This document shows positions 36,501-44,404 of a stretch of DNA of 64,000 nt, in pieces (position 1 is the first letter of the stretch; every line of letters starts with the position of its first letter). The notes under the pieces were generated by a model. It did no database searches, was not told where the DNA came from, and saw only the letters and a list, made by a program, of their open reading frames with translations. Source of the stretch: Diphasiastrum complanatum (Eukaryota; Streptophyta; Lycopodiopsida; Lycopodiales; Lycopodiaceae). The position numbers were made by a program, and so were the translations under genes. Where the stretch lies: assembly GCA_029204225.1 (NCBI GenBank), contig CM055102.1, forward strand, positions 50,683,616 to 50,747,615, written 5' to 3'.

Positions 36501-37883
36501 TTAACTTATATGAAAAAAAATTATCAAAAAAAAAAAGCAATCCGGCCAGCGGAACGCTGTCCAAAAAGCTGGCTATCGGGAATGCTCGTTCCGGATTCTG
36601 ACGCTATTGCAGTGGAACGCGATCCGCTGCGACATTGCTTTTGATTGCGGCCATATATACATAGAAAACTTCCAACTGCTAAAATGACAAGTGTTTTGAG
36701 TCTAAACCCGACTTGGCATATATGATCAACTATCGTTGATCGTATAGGGAAGCTTGTTTGCATTGGAGGATCTATAAATCAAAATGAGCTAGTCCAAGTC
36801 ATACTTAATGGCTTGAGAGAAGAGTATGAGAACCTTGTCCAATCCTATGCCATCAAGGAGGATCTACCTACTTTGGAGGCTGTGCAAGGAGTGCTAATGG
36901 TTGAAGAATCAACACATGAGAATAAGCTATTAAGGATGGAAAAGTTATCACTCAACCATAGTGGTGATGGCAAAGCTCTTTTTGCCAAGCGCAAAGGGAA
37001 GAGCAAAAATCAACACCAACAATTCTCCAAGGACAAAGCAAAGGATAAAGACCAAGATGGAGAGGAGGATGACCCTAAAGGACACATTTTAAGTTGTTAG
37101 ACAAAATATTCCAAATAATAGAACTTCTCATTGTTCCTTAAGGACATATCAATACGTAAAATGGAAAGTCAAAGATGATACGAAAGAGGACTCCCGACTG
37201 CAAAAAACCTAGCATGCCCTATTTCTTAGTATTACCACATTCAGAAGAACTTTGGCAGCACACAATGAAGCGCAAATCTCGTTGAAACAAAACACAGCTC
37301 GTCGACCTTATCAGGTTAATTGTAAGGTTGCAAACTGAAAGCTACTCTTCTCAGTCATCAAAATACTGGAAACCTCCAAGCAGGACTACGGTATGGAACC
37401 CACCGCAACTAACATGAAATTGAGTCTAATTTGCTGAATGCTGTTCAAATTATTAAGAGAAAAATCCATACAAGCATGATATTTGAAAAGGAAGAGCCTA
37501 GTAGCCACACAATTTACATTGTACTTCCGATGACAAAAACAGATCCTTTTCTTGAAATATACAGAAGTCAAACCTAAACCGCGTGAGTTACCTTGAAGGT
37601 CTTGCTGACCCTGACTCACTCTGAAAAACTGCGCAATTTTCTCAGACTTTGCTGCTGAAGCTAAAAGGCTGGCCAGCTTCTTTAAACCCTGTACTCTCAG
37701 GAATGAAAACTCTGCCCTAGCGTCCCGCAACCCAGTTCGAAGAGCGAGCACAACCTCCCTGTATTGCCTCTGATTTGTCAAAGAGACGACGAGTTCAGCA
37801 ACGGGTGCTTGCGGACCAGACGCAGGCGATGTGGATGAAGATATTAAAAAGTCTTGGGCCCAGGCAGGCGGCCCCAGAAACAT
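10126..37883 (-). CDS. Five-exon host gene, Cdc14/SIN-component-like helical-repeat protein
   Basis: Exons at 37883-37592, 30868-30663, 28564-28466, 17536-17463 and 10384-10126 join in phase (1,0,0,2) with GT/AG borders and encode about 309 aa. The joined protein has an N-terminal helical region (REVVLALRTGLRDARAEFSF), then ALRVLEGCCLLDASSRTLA, GVSERLACLDALLPLLLDSS, DRLHGIQKIVDLAQNK and LKCVEFLLLFVGQLL. Their order and spacing match, as I recall the family, plant proteins related to the fission-yeast septation-network component Cdc14 (Pfam PF08045; not the Cdc14 phosphatase), which form ARM-like helical repeats. The yeast protein acts with a kinase at the division site; the plant role is not something I can state. 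An upstream in-frame ATG at 37907 would add 8 residues. Introns of 6.7, 2.1, 10.9 and 7.1 kb are packed with TE debris, all exons stay open, and the gene may well be functional. Confidence 0.8.
10385..13560. other. Intron 4, proximal part: no gene seen
   Basis: Apart from the palindromic patch at 11.47-11.77 kb and a (TATG)n tract near 13317-13352, I see no coding signal or recognisable TE domain. Confidence 0.4.
11470..11770. repeat. Palindrome-rich gattcgaa/ggttcgaa repeat patch
   Basis: A patch built from gattcgaatc and ggttcgaa words in both orientations. It includes an inverted repeat at 11689-11711 (atggttcgaat / attcgaaccat around one base) and A- and T-runs at 11622-11676. It lies in intron 4 of the Cdc14-like gene. 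Confidence 0.6.
13560..14830 (+). mobile_element. LINE ORF2 fragment: endonuclease end and linker to RT
   Basis: On the plus strand 13717-13917 reads DNFVWLKKLSSKEYDIDRYS, matching the 'nliWLki...d.dlylg..Y' strand of LINE endonucleases. 13979-14185 reads VNYVSSSLKLVNFIKDIKN and SDHHALLLKL, the family's DYVi...SDH end. 14223-14520 has PWFISNTKILERSLSSGR, then FYKIMLNAKK and DPNTFWKII, the linker before RT. An open stretch at 14631-14825 follows. The RT is missing and stops are scattered. It lies in intron 4 of the Cdc14-like gene, on the opposite strand. Confidence 0.65.
14451..14623. repeat. Tandem duplication inside the LINE fragment, 89 bp offset
   Basis: Copy one 14451-14539 and copy two 14540-14623 both start ccagacatct and contain aaacaccttctggaaga. 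The repeated part encodes the DP.TFWK block, so the duplication arose after the element died. Confidence 0.8.
14830..17462. other. Intron 4, distal part: no gene recognised
   Basis: Short open stretches on the minus strand (about 17240-17299, 17054-17108, 16562-16665, 16034-16094) look protein-like and have AG borders, but they do not extend the Cdc14-like gene in phase and match no family I know. Confidence 0.35.
17463..17536 (-). CDS. Exon 4 of the Cdc14-like gene
   Basis: 74 bases between cttttgtgaaacag and gtatgggt. Reads ELDRLHGIQKIVDLAQNK then HVDKRL plus AG (phase 2). It is too short to stand out as an ORF, but it continues exon 3 without gap in the family pattern (NQ.EF..C.GI...A.L...K.VD..LR). 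Confidence 0.75.
18535..18800 (-). mobile_element. copia 3' LTR (family shared with 41.8-42.1 kb)
   Basis: The stretch is clearly similar to 41822-42100, sharing agctcacatagcaact, caacccatgcatg and cgacttgcctcgtggcgagg. It sits directly after the RNase H end on the minus strand, with a purine-rich tract (tagggaaagag) at about 18800-18810, as expected of a 3' LTR. The edges are approximate. Confidence 0.7.
18851..19945 (-). mobile_element. Ty1/copia RT second half and RNase H
   Basis: On the minus strand SRIDAYFRLKGMVRTHFDSN and ALYVDDLIITG (YVDD catalytic box) at 19900-19770 are followed by DLMNQFEMTDLNLMHYCLGV, the PGKKLSKLDES and TRGRPDISYAIG blocks, and the RNase H end HYHFICERLL ... NEQLADIFTKPLVREKF at 18851-19039. 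The first half of RT, integrase and gag are absent here. The fragment stops abruptly at about 19945 against LINE sequence. Frames are broken near 19280-19050. Confidence 0.85.
19955..22690 (-). mobile_element. LINE B: RT-to-C-terminus of ORF2
   Basis: Minus strand order: a linker with WYDTEC ... FWREF (22560-22340), then RT 22208-21393 with NYRTIMIGHVLAKLYGTILQ, CCFVDFRKAFD, GVKQGCSRSP and the catalytic LLYADDLVLL. A frameshift at about 21400 leads to 21432-20863 with VNIGKTKDMVF and YTYLGVLFS (thumb). 20806-20380 ends in a C-terminal zinc-finger-like block, ICQFCSLGEVESEEHFIFRC. This is the usual order of L1/RTE-like plant LINEs. An acidic DEDYDDDDDED stretch lies near 20345. The 3' end abuts the copia fragment at 19945. 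Confidence 0.85.
22690..23190 (-). mobile_element. LINE ORF1-like coiled-coil fragment
   Basis: Minus-strand 23170-22696 encodes a proline-rich start (QEPTPPSAVPVPIP) and then a heptad-patterned helix (LLKHELSQLKGIVVSLLKEK) ending in SWAAVVQKGTK. A coiled coil before ORF2 is typical of LINE ORF1. It lies between LINE A's RT break and LINE B's linker, so it probably belongs to LINE B with its endonuclease deleted. Confidence 0.55.
23150..25090 (-). mobile_element. LINE A: endonuclease plus N-terminal RT, truncated
   Basis: Minus strand 25060-24746 starts FGFWNCGGLS ... DFLLFAETYDSS (endonuclease N-terminus). 24712-24119 gives ILLAGDFNART, GGGHSVVDYVIASLALL and LADHSLLYLSF (endonuclease end). 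23898-23395 holds the linker and RT start (VVEATICKLKNNRTFDIDVL). 23483-23160 reads NYRTIMIGHTMAKLYATILQ and GVKQGCPLSP, with the catalytic-FD region deleted between them. Sequence then switches to ORF1-like coding at about 23155. The repeated NYRTIMIGH block shows that A and B are two copies of one family, stacked head to tail. Confidence 0.8.
25055..25627. mobile_element. Possible non-autonomous element with inverted terminal sequences
   Basis: Left end ttgcagtggatcgcgatccg (25055) and right end, read on the minus strand from 25627, ttgcagtccgcgttccgaaa share ttgcag(t) and then similar gatcg/gttcc palindromic words. Both ends carry a T-run about 80 bases inside (25136-25151; A-run 25541-25552 on plus). 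A related end is at 36520-36632. No clear target-site duplication was seen. It touches the 5' end of LINE A. Confidence 0.4.
25630..28465. other. Intron 3, no gene; microsatellites
   Basis: Contains (CTT)n near 27016-27038 and (GA)n at 27151-27221. A TATA-like tatttatatgtactc near 26922 may belong to an old LTR. No coding signal was recognised. Confidence 0.4.
27151..27221. repeat. (GA)n microsatellite, about 35 units
   Basis: Uninterrupted GA dinucleotide run within intron 3 of the Cdc14-like gene. Confidence 0.95.
28466..28564 (-). CDS. Exon 3 of the Cdc14-like gene
   Basis: 99 bases, 33 codons, phase 0 at both ends, between ctggttgcag and gtgcacat. Reads EILELLWVGGVSERLACLDA then LLPLLLDSSTNQK. 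Confidence 0.8.
28565..30662. other. Intron 2, no other gene seen; (CT)n tract
   Basis: A (CT)n run at 30550-30584 passes into a C run to 30591. Otherwise AT-rich sequence without recognisable coding or TE domains. Confidence 0.45.
30663..30868 (-). CDS. Exon 2 of the Cdc14-like gene
   Basis: The acceptor ttgtgacag is followed by TC, which completes a Val codon with exon 1 and gives QDLQ-VVPTLFHHTL across the junction. 68 full codons follow, with VLALRVLEGCCLLDASSRT. It ends MGVK before gtttttaa (phase 0). Confidence 0.8.
30869..33790. other. Intron 1, distal part: no gene seen; one long palindrome
   Basis: No TE domain recognised. The notable item is the near-perfect palindrome at 32537-32589. 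Confidence 0.45.
32537..32589. repeat. Near-perfect palindrome, 26 bp arms
   Basis: Arms around a single A at 32563 pair through gcaacaaggaa and agagatgccaccaa with one mismatch. It could extrude a cruciform or fold as RNA. Confidence 0.85.
33795..35700 (+). mobile_element. Scrambled Ty1/copia remnant: integrase end, LTR end/PBS, linker, RNase H end, 3' LTR
   Basis: 33795-33950 reads NRTPKDVYTGQKAYVRHLRV and HVPKNSRSKLD, the end of a copia integrase. It is followed at once by an LTR 3' end (33952-34035) and PBS tggtatcaaagc (34040-34051). 34190-34370 reads SSSQKPRRTSRQRQ and SRLTYDEKGKQV, the integrase-RT linker. 35190-35380 reads ARSKHIEVAYHFVREQ and CVTDIFTKALGKDLF, the RNase H end, then a PPT (gaaaaggga) and LTR start at about 35409. 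The LTR stretch 35520-35690 matches 49866-50030. RT and most of integrase are gone. It lies in intron 1 of the Cdc14-like gene. Confidence 0.75.
34371..35185 (+). other. Open but unrecognised sequence inside the copia remnant
   Basis: The frame that starts in the linker stays open to 34745, and a second open stretch spans 34751-34996, but neither resembles RT. It may be foreign filler captured during rearrangement. Confidence 0.3.
35700..36735. other. No gene; one terminal-repeat-like end near 36520-36632
   Basis: Minus-strand 36632-36520 begins tcgcagcggatcgcgttcca, resembling the ends of the 25.06-25.63 kb element, and runs into a T-run. Nothing else was recognised. Confidence 0.4.
36740..37100 (+). 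mobile_element. Ty1/copia gag fragment
   Basis: Reads KLVCIGGSINQNELVQVILN then GLREEYENLV, DLPTLEAVQGVLMVEE and a lysine-rich tail, ending at TAG 37098. This matches the C-terminal half of the copia gag capsid-like region (IL.GLP.EYD.. ... E....LL..E). Upstream and downstream parts are absent. It lies in intron 1, antisense to the Cdc14-like gene. Confidence 0.75.
37592..37883 (-). CDS. Exon 1 of the Cdc14-like gene
   Basis: Starts MFLGPPAWAQDF and ends GQQDLQ plus one base before the donor gtaactc (phase 1). 97 codons. It holds the conserved LRTGLRDARAEFSFLRV helix pair. An ATG at 37907 in the same frame is an alternative start. Confidence 0.8.
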
Positions 37884-38046
37884 CCTATCGGAAACGCACA
37901 GACACATCAATCATTGATACTGATACCGCTTTCTCGACTTCCACTGAATAAGGATGTCTCATTTCACTCTTGACTGATCTAACTTGCAGCCATTCCCTAA
38001 CAGCACGCAAAATTTGCCTGGTTCCTTATGCCATGGATGATGGAAG

Positions 38047-38185
38047 TAGCATTTGAAGACGATTCCCTGAAATCAGAGCTCTTAATCTAATATTAAAACG
38101 GCGGCTCTGAATCTGATATCACAAGGGAAGCTCTGAATCTGATATTAGAGTGCCGGAGCTCTGAATCTGGTGCTGTGAAACAAGC
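38047..38185. repeat. Minisatellite: four 26-28 bp units
   Basis: The core gctctgaatctgatat recurs with starts near 38078, 38104, 38130 and 38158. The flanks (atttgaagacgattccctg; atttagaggcgactgcttg) also look duplicated. It lies 160-300 bases upstream of the Cdc14-like start, likely in its promoter or 5' UTR. Confidence 0.75.
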
Positions 38186-38499
38186 ATTTAGAGGCGACTG
38201 CTTGAAATCAGTGTCGAGATCTTCCGATGTTTTTTCAGATTGAACAAAAAGGAATGCTGTAGCGGCCAGCCTGCGATCGTCTGTAAAGCATCTAGATTCT
38301 AGATGCGCTGCTCAGATGTAATTATTGCATTAGGATTCCCATAACACACACAGAGTAGCAGAGCTGCAGAGGAGAAACGATACTTCCTGTATGTAATAAA
38401 TAATAAAAAAGCAAACAGACGAATAATGAGGGAAGCCCAGTCGAAGGTCAAGGGAAGGGTTCGACTCCAGTTCGCCACACAAATGAGAACACTGAAATT

Positions 38500-38755
38500 G
38501 GATGTTCCTCACACGTGTCTGAGCACCTGATTCCGTACAGTACAGCTCAGACCCAATCAATGTCCTTTTGATCTCTTTTGATCCAAAATTGAACAAGATA
38601 GCTAGGAAAATGGGCCTTGACAATTTCTAGCTCAAGATTGATGAATAGTTTTCACTCAAATGGATCAAAATGCATGGTAACCTTAGGTAGGCTCTGATAC
38701 CATGTTGAATTTCACACGTGTGGATTGTCCACTACATGTACTTGTGATCTCCACC
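38500..38755 (-). mobile_element. LTR end, PBS and leader of another copia family
   Basis: Minus-strand 38755-38703 ends like the LTR at 62790-62838 (gatcacaagtacatg ... cacacgtgtgaa). The PBS tggtatcagagcc is at 38702-38690, and the leader to about 38500 matches 62852-63045 (tgcattttgatccattt, ggaatcaggtgctc). It is joined directly to the truncated integrase end of a different copia element. Confidence 0.75.
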
Positions 38756-41700
38756 ATAAGTCGAAGCTTCTTTGCTTTGAATAATGCTAGATATGAGAGC
38801 ATAATTTGCTTCATACCTTTCAGGTTGAGTCTTCTCTCTTGTTGATCTTCGTAGCTCTCTCTGGTAAGATGATCCTGGAAAGTAATCCATGTCGCGGCTC
38901 TCCAATAATCTCTCAAACCACTTAGGGAGCTTCCTGTCAGGTGATCGACTTCCTGGTGAAAATGTATCCCACGGTACATCCTTCTCCTTGCGTTTGTCAC
39001 CTGCAACTTCAATCATTCTTGCACCAAAAGGTTTGTCCGTACCTCTCCAACCTGTCTCTTGAGGTTGAATAGTAGTATCTTGAGATGTATCCTCATGTTC
39101 ATTACTCGGAAGGTCAATGAATGGATCATCATCAGGTGGTATCCTCACTATACCATCTTTCCCATTGGATGTGTCTATCTTCTCAGCATCCTCATCTTCA
39201 TACATCTTGGATTCATCAAAGATAACATCACGACTTATATGGAATTTGTTTTCCACTGGATCAAAACATCTATAGCCCTTCACATGATCATCATATCCTA
39301 GGAATATGCACTTGATAGCTTTTACAACAAGTTTACGTCTCTCTTCCTTAGGAATGTGTACAAAGGCCCTACATCCAAAGATTCGCAAGTGGTTCACCTT
39401 TGGCTTCTTTTTCGTGAATGCTTCCCCAGGTGTTATCTTTAGTATGGCAATGGTAGGACTTCTATTTTGAAGATAGACTGACGTGCTACATGCTTCTGAC
39501 CAAACATCTCAGCTAGCATAGATCTGGCACTTTCCACAATCGTACGATTCTTGCGCTCAGCTACACCATTGAGAGCAGGAGTATGAGCTTGCGTAAATTG
39601 TCTTTTAATCCCACATTGATCACAAAGATCATTGAAGTCACTAGACTTGTACTCAGCTCCACTATCTGATCTTAGGACTTTGATCTTCCTACCTGTCTGA
39701 TTTTCGACTAATGCTTTGAAGCTCTTGAAGTTATCAAATGCATCTGATTTTTTCTTCAAGAAGTAGATCCATGTCTTATGTAACATATCATCAATAAAGG
39801 TCATGAAATAGAAGGATTTACCTTAGGACATGGTCCTCATAGACCCGCATAAATATGTGTGGATTAAATCCAGGATGTTCTTTGCTCTTGCAACACCCCC
39901 TTTATTGAACTTCTCTCGATGCTACTTCCCATATACACAAGATTTGCACATCGATTTCAAGTGATCTTCTATGGTAGGCAATCCTGTTACCATCTCCAAT
40001 TTTCTCATCAAACTGAGGCTTCCCAAGTTCAAGTGACCAAGCCTCTTATGCCACAACTCAGTTTGCAATGGAATGGACGATACAAGTCCATGTTGCCCCT
40101 TAATTGTAGCACAACTTGTACAATTTTGTATTGGGCTCTCTTACTCCATCCGCAATAACTTTGAAATTTTGGTTCACATCCTTCACAAAGCAACGATCAT
40201 GGGCAAATTCTACTTTCAACTTTTGATCAGTAATGACTCCAGTAGATTTCTCTTCAAACCTGGTACGTAAAGTACCTCCCTGATCATTCTGCTTTTGCCA
40301 TCAGGTAGTTGCATTGAAACAATGCCTATCCTCTTGATCTTGCACACCTCACCATTTTCTTGTGAAACAGATGTTTCATTATCCAACACTTTGAAACTAC
40401 TGAACCAATTCTTGTTACCTGTCATGTGTCTTGTGGCTCCCGAGTCAATATACCATGTTTGATCATCTTGATTAGATGACAATGCAGATATGAAAATGCT
40501 AGAGTCTTCAATCTCACCCTCATCGACAAGGTTACTTGCATGTTTTGGTTTCCCCTTGCCTTGTTCCGCCAGGAATTTGCGACATTCACTCTTCCCATGG
40601 CCCTTTTTACCACAATGACCTGCACTTTTTCCCTTACTTTCCACCAATTTGAAAGCCAAATCGGCGTCGCCTTCCGAAATGCACTCAGTCGTCAACTCCC
40701 AACAACGTGCCCAGTGGAATGGTGAAATCACTTCTGGCATACTCCGAACACTTTCTCCACTGCAATCACTCTGTTTTGTTGTACCGTACTTGTAGGTACA
40801 ATCCAGGTGCCCTTCGTTTGGAGGTTATAGCTTTTCGTTTGGGTCAAAACGGGCAAAGGACCCAAAAATAGGGACTTTTCTAGTTTTTGAACTGTTTCTT
40901 CACCTTGAAGAAACTTCACTCTTCACTTGTGATGGGACCCAACTCCAATTGCAGTATGAAAATTTTTAATGAAGTTGAAGGCCAAAATGCACTTCACTTC
41001 TTCAGAGCCCTATTCAAAGCCCATTCAATGGTTGAACCAAATCTTGTGGTCCACGTTTCTCTCCCATCACAAGTTCTGGACCGTCGATGCATCTGACACC
41101 TCATCCAAAGGTCCAAACTGCATCTGGGCGTTGAACCGCGCTCCTACAATCGCTATGGCCTTCCAGACACTACAACATTTATCGCGTTGGGCGCGCGCGA
41201 GCTACCCGCTCTGTCTCACAGCTTCCTCCTTTCTTCCTACCAACTATGGCTGCCAAGCTTTGGATCTGATTTGGCTCGCTTACTGGCTCGCGGCTCCACA
41301 CGGCCTCTTCAGACCTGATTTGCACTGCTAGGGCGCCCTCCTCCTGAGTTTTTACAACTTGCAAAGCGCATAAGTATAGAGAGAAATCTCTGATTTTGTG
41401 CTCCCAAACCCCAGACCAGGGTTTTTCACACAAATTTGTTCTTGGCTTCCAATTCACAGTGTTCTGATAGGCCTATCCTCTTCCTCTAAAGTCGCCCTAC
41501 TGCTGAAAAGCTGATGCTTCAATCCGTTCATCAAACGATATCCGATTGAATGCACATTGACTGCAAACACCAAATAGCCTGTTTCGGAATTTCAAAATTC
41601 CGTTTTCTGAGGTTCTGATTCAGCCGACAACCCTTGCTCTGAATCCTCACACAGTCTTAAGCTCACCAAGCTTCTGTGTTCTAAACTCTCTGCATCAGTG

Positions 41701-41806
41701 TTTCTCCTTCCGTCTTCAACCCGCCGTAAACCCCGAACTCTCAAAAGACTACTTTTCTCCCGAAGCTCTCTTCAACGGCGACACTGTACTGTGTACACTC
41801 CCTGTA
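38753..41806 (-). mobile_element. Ty1/copia 5' part: leader, gag zinc knuckle, protease, integrase
   Basis: Minus strand: leader from the PBS to about 40900; gag end with a zinc knuckle (CGKKGHGKSEC, near 40620); protease WYIDSGATRHMTG then VLYVPGLKRNL (40470-40240); decayed GAG-pre-integrase; integrase 39804-39470 with TFIDDM, VLRSDSGAEYKSSDF, HTPALNGVAERKNRTIVESA; the core end and linker from 39397 (MNHLRIFGCRAFVHIPKEER) to ANYALISSIIQSKEASTYG at 38753. The N-terminal gag is missing or unrecognisable, and RT is absent because the element is cut by foreign LTR sequence. Confidence 0.85.
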
Positions 41807-41821
41807 CGGCTCTGATACCAA
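41807..41821 (-). other. Primer-binding site of the copia 5' part
   Basis: Reads ttggtatcagagccg on the minus strand, the classic tRNA-iMet-complementary PBS of plant copia elements, directly inside the LTR edge. Confidence 0.8.
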
Positions 41822-42100
41822 CTTAGAATTTGCTTTGCATAGGAACACAGATTATGCTATACAGTAACACAGAAAGAAAACACTCTCCACAACAAGCTCA
41901 CATAGCAACTGTATTTCTCAAAATGAAATTACATTGTACATATAGTTGTTCACTTAGGCAACCCATGCATGACCCAGGTTGCCGTTGGCGGGACGCATGT
42001 CTCATCGACTTGCCTCGTGGCGAGGCCAACTAATTGTTATCCACTGATAGGACCCACAATACAGTAACACAGTGATTCTACTTTAATTCTAGCTCTTACT
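41822..42100 (-). mobile_element. copia 5' LTR (family of 18.5 kb)
   Basis: Homologous to 18535-18800 over its length, with many substitutions (roughly four of five bases alike by eye). It lies on the PBS side of the element, so it is the 5' LTR. Edges are approximate. Confidence 0.75.
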
Positions 42101-42257
42101 ACCTCTAATGTACACTCTTCTTCCCTCCTTAGAATTTTCAGTTCCTTGAAAATCTATTTTAGCTAAGGTACCAAGAAGACATAACGACATTAGTAAATGT
42201 TTAGAAATTTATTTACTGTAGGAAAAAGTCCAAAACAATTTCATTTCTGTCCTATAC

Positions 42258-42334
42258 CTGGGCTGAATATCTGATATATCAAAAATGATTTGTTGGGGAT
42301 AATATGAGTTTTCGATAGCAAGATTCATTGTCTC
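42258..42334 (-). CDS. Candidate exon (copy 1) downstream of the ULP1-like gene
   Basis: 77 bases between tgcattttctgcag and gtatagga, reading ETMNLAIENSYYPQQIIF. Its first 60 bases match 42880-42940, so the exon appears duplicated. It may be an alternative 3' end of the ULP1-like gene, but exon 3 of that gene already has a stop. Confidence 0.3.
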
Positions 42335-42445
42335 CTGCAGAAAATGCACTATCTCCATTGGGGAGATCTTCAGTCACTTGAACTCCAGTGATCACTACAA
42401 TCGACGCTTGCCCTTGTTGAAGTCTCGTATATATCAATCGTATTT

Positions 42446-42662
42446 TTGGTCTTCATTGCCTTGGTCTGTATTGTCCTTGTCTTGGCATATTTGGATAAGT
42501 TCAAATGATGATTTGATCAAAGCTTTGCTGCAACAAATCTAAGTGAACTAATGTCGCATGTTTGGATTGGTTGTGGCAAAGGTTCGATCAGATCATCATT
42601 CTGAACTTATCCAGAAAAAGACCATGGTAAAGGCAAGGCAGACCAAGGCAATGAAAAACAAA
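42446..42662. repeat. Long foldback (about 97 bp arms, 23 bp loop)
   Basis: Left arm 42446-42540 and right arm 42564-42662 are inverted copies, sharing gaccaaggcaatga, atcatcatt and gaacttatcc with scattered mismatches. It could be a MITE or a small-RNA hairpin precursor. It lies between the two candidate duplicated exons. Confidence 0.8.
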
Positions 42663-42834
42663 CATGTCAAAAAATAGTAGAAATTGAAGATGAATGAATC
42701 ATAAACTGAATTGATAAGAGGAAAATTAACAAGTAAGAACAACCATAGAAAAACTTTAAGTATATTTCTATTAAAATTTTCCGTACATGTGTCTCATCCA
42801 CATCAAGTGAGACGAATGTTTAAACAGAATCAAC

Positions 42835-42940
42835 TATCTATGATCTCTAAATCCATTTCTCCAGTTGGAAGTAGCTTGGGTGGAGAACACTCTGCCACTA
42901 CAACTGGATATGAATTTTCGATCACAAGCTTTATGGTCTC
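42835..42940 (-). CDS. Candidate exon (copy 2) downstream of the ULP1-like gene
   Basis: Starts after caggtag, reads ETIKLVIENSYPVVVAEC then PPKLLPTGEMDLEII, and has a weak donor gttgattc. Partly homologous to 42258-42334. The function is unknown. Confidence 0.25.
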
Positions 42941-43096
42941 CTACCTGATGTGCATTATCTCCATTGTGGAGACCTTCTGACATTTAAACTGAAAAAAAAA
43001 AAAAAAACATAAACATGAACACAGTTAAATGTAATTAATCAAAGATCAGTTAATAGGAGTTTGTATATGAAAAAAAAAAAACACAATTAAAAGTAA

Positions 43097-44404
43097 TTAA
43101 TCGAATATTAACTCTTCCAGATTTGGAAGTCCATCTTGTAATGCAAGCCAATTAAAAGAGTGTTTGGCATTGCATGCGGTATACCAACCACAGTTGACAG
43201 AATCAACCTGCTGGGAGGACTGGAGAATCCAAATTTGAACATTATGAGATATTGGATCAACCTGCAAGATGTAAGAATAAAATCTACAACGAAAACAAGT
43301 GCGCGTCAAACCGATATCAAAAAAATTTGATTGAATGTCAGATCAGCGCGCACGTTGGGAAAATAAACCAATCAATAACTACAAGGGCGCGTCGAACCAA
43401 TATTGAAAAATTTATACCTCTACATCAATCATTTTCAGCTTCGAGTATGCTTTTGCATTTGGTACTGGAAAGAGTTCCAGTATTTTCTGTATATGGGTCC
43501 TAGAAATTTTGTGTGTGTGTGTGTAATAGAGTTCATCTTCAAACAAACTAGATTACACACACCCTCATCATTGACGTACAGGGACAACACATATAAGCTC
43601 CAATGATCACTGAAATAAAAAAAACAAGAAATTTATGAGAATCAATGTGAAATCAAAATTCATATAAAAAATTCAATAAAATAAAATCTGAAAAATAGAC
43701 ACTTACTTTGTTATGTATGGCAGCACAAGAATTGGAGTCCCCAATCTGACATATTGGAGCATATCATCGTGCAAACTTTTGAAATCAGGGAAATCAAATG
43801 CTGCCATGAATTGAAGGGGAAACAATGCAGCACCTATAAACAATGGGGTCTGGAAGAACTCCATCCAGTACTAAATTGCCCCACCTCCTACATTGTCCCC
43901 TAGCATTTTATCCCTACTTTCTAATTCACCAGTATTTAAACTAGAAAGGGGGAGACCAGCATTGATTTTCGGCATCCTAAAACTATATCGAGGACCTGAA
44001 CCTTTAAGATATGTATTTAACAATTGGTCATACTGTACATATTGAGAACTATTTACAAAGACAAGTGCAGGGGCTGACGGAAGTAACACTGATAAACCAC
44101 ATAAAAAATTGTCATTCAAAATTGATTCTACCTTTACACAAACAAAATCATTTAAATCGCTTCCAACAACAGGAGGAGGGAAACTAATATTTACGGGTTT
44201 AGGAGGAGGAGGAAATGTAGGAGGTGGAAATTGATTAGGAGAGGAAGATTTAGTAGGAGAAGTTAAAGATGGAGTGGAAGGAGAAGAAGGAGACTTAGGA
44301 GGAGAATGCCTAGAAGAAAGAATAGTATTCAGAGGAGATGGCTTGGAAAAATCCCTCGCTTTAGATGGAGGGTCGAGAGACCTTCTCTTCTTTGAAACAC
44401 TCAT
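43097..44404 (-). CDS. ULP1-like (C48) cysteine protease gene, three exons, one in-frame stop
   Basis: Exons 44404-43707, 43609-43561 and 43261-43097 join in phase (2, 0) with gtaagt and gtgtgt donors. The N-terminus is Ser/Pro-rich (SPPKSPSSPSTPSLTSP). The C-terminal part has PLFIGAALFPLQF, then TNDHWSLYVLSLY across the first junction (catalytic His) and QQVDSVNCGWYTACN (oxyanion Gln and catalytic Cys), ending EELIFD and TAA at 43097. These are the landmarks of the Ulp1/SENP peptidase fold, which cleaves SUMO-like conjugates. In plants such domains also ride on MULE-type transposons. A TAG at 43871 sits in frame just before YWMEFF, so this copy is either a pseudogene or read through. The joined length would be about 303 residues. 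Confidence 0.7.
43248..43404. repeat. Two hairpin-motif units in ULP1-like exon 3/intron 2
   Basis: Inverted pairs 43248-43265 with 43299-43318 (gcgcgtcaaaccgatatc), and 43341-43353 with 43386-43404 (gatcagcgcgc / gcgcgtcgaacc). They belong to the family clustered at 45.76-47.22 kb. Confidence 0.6.
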
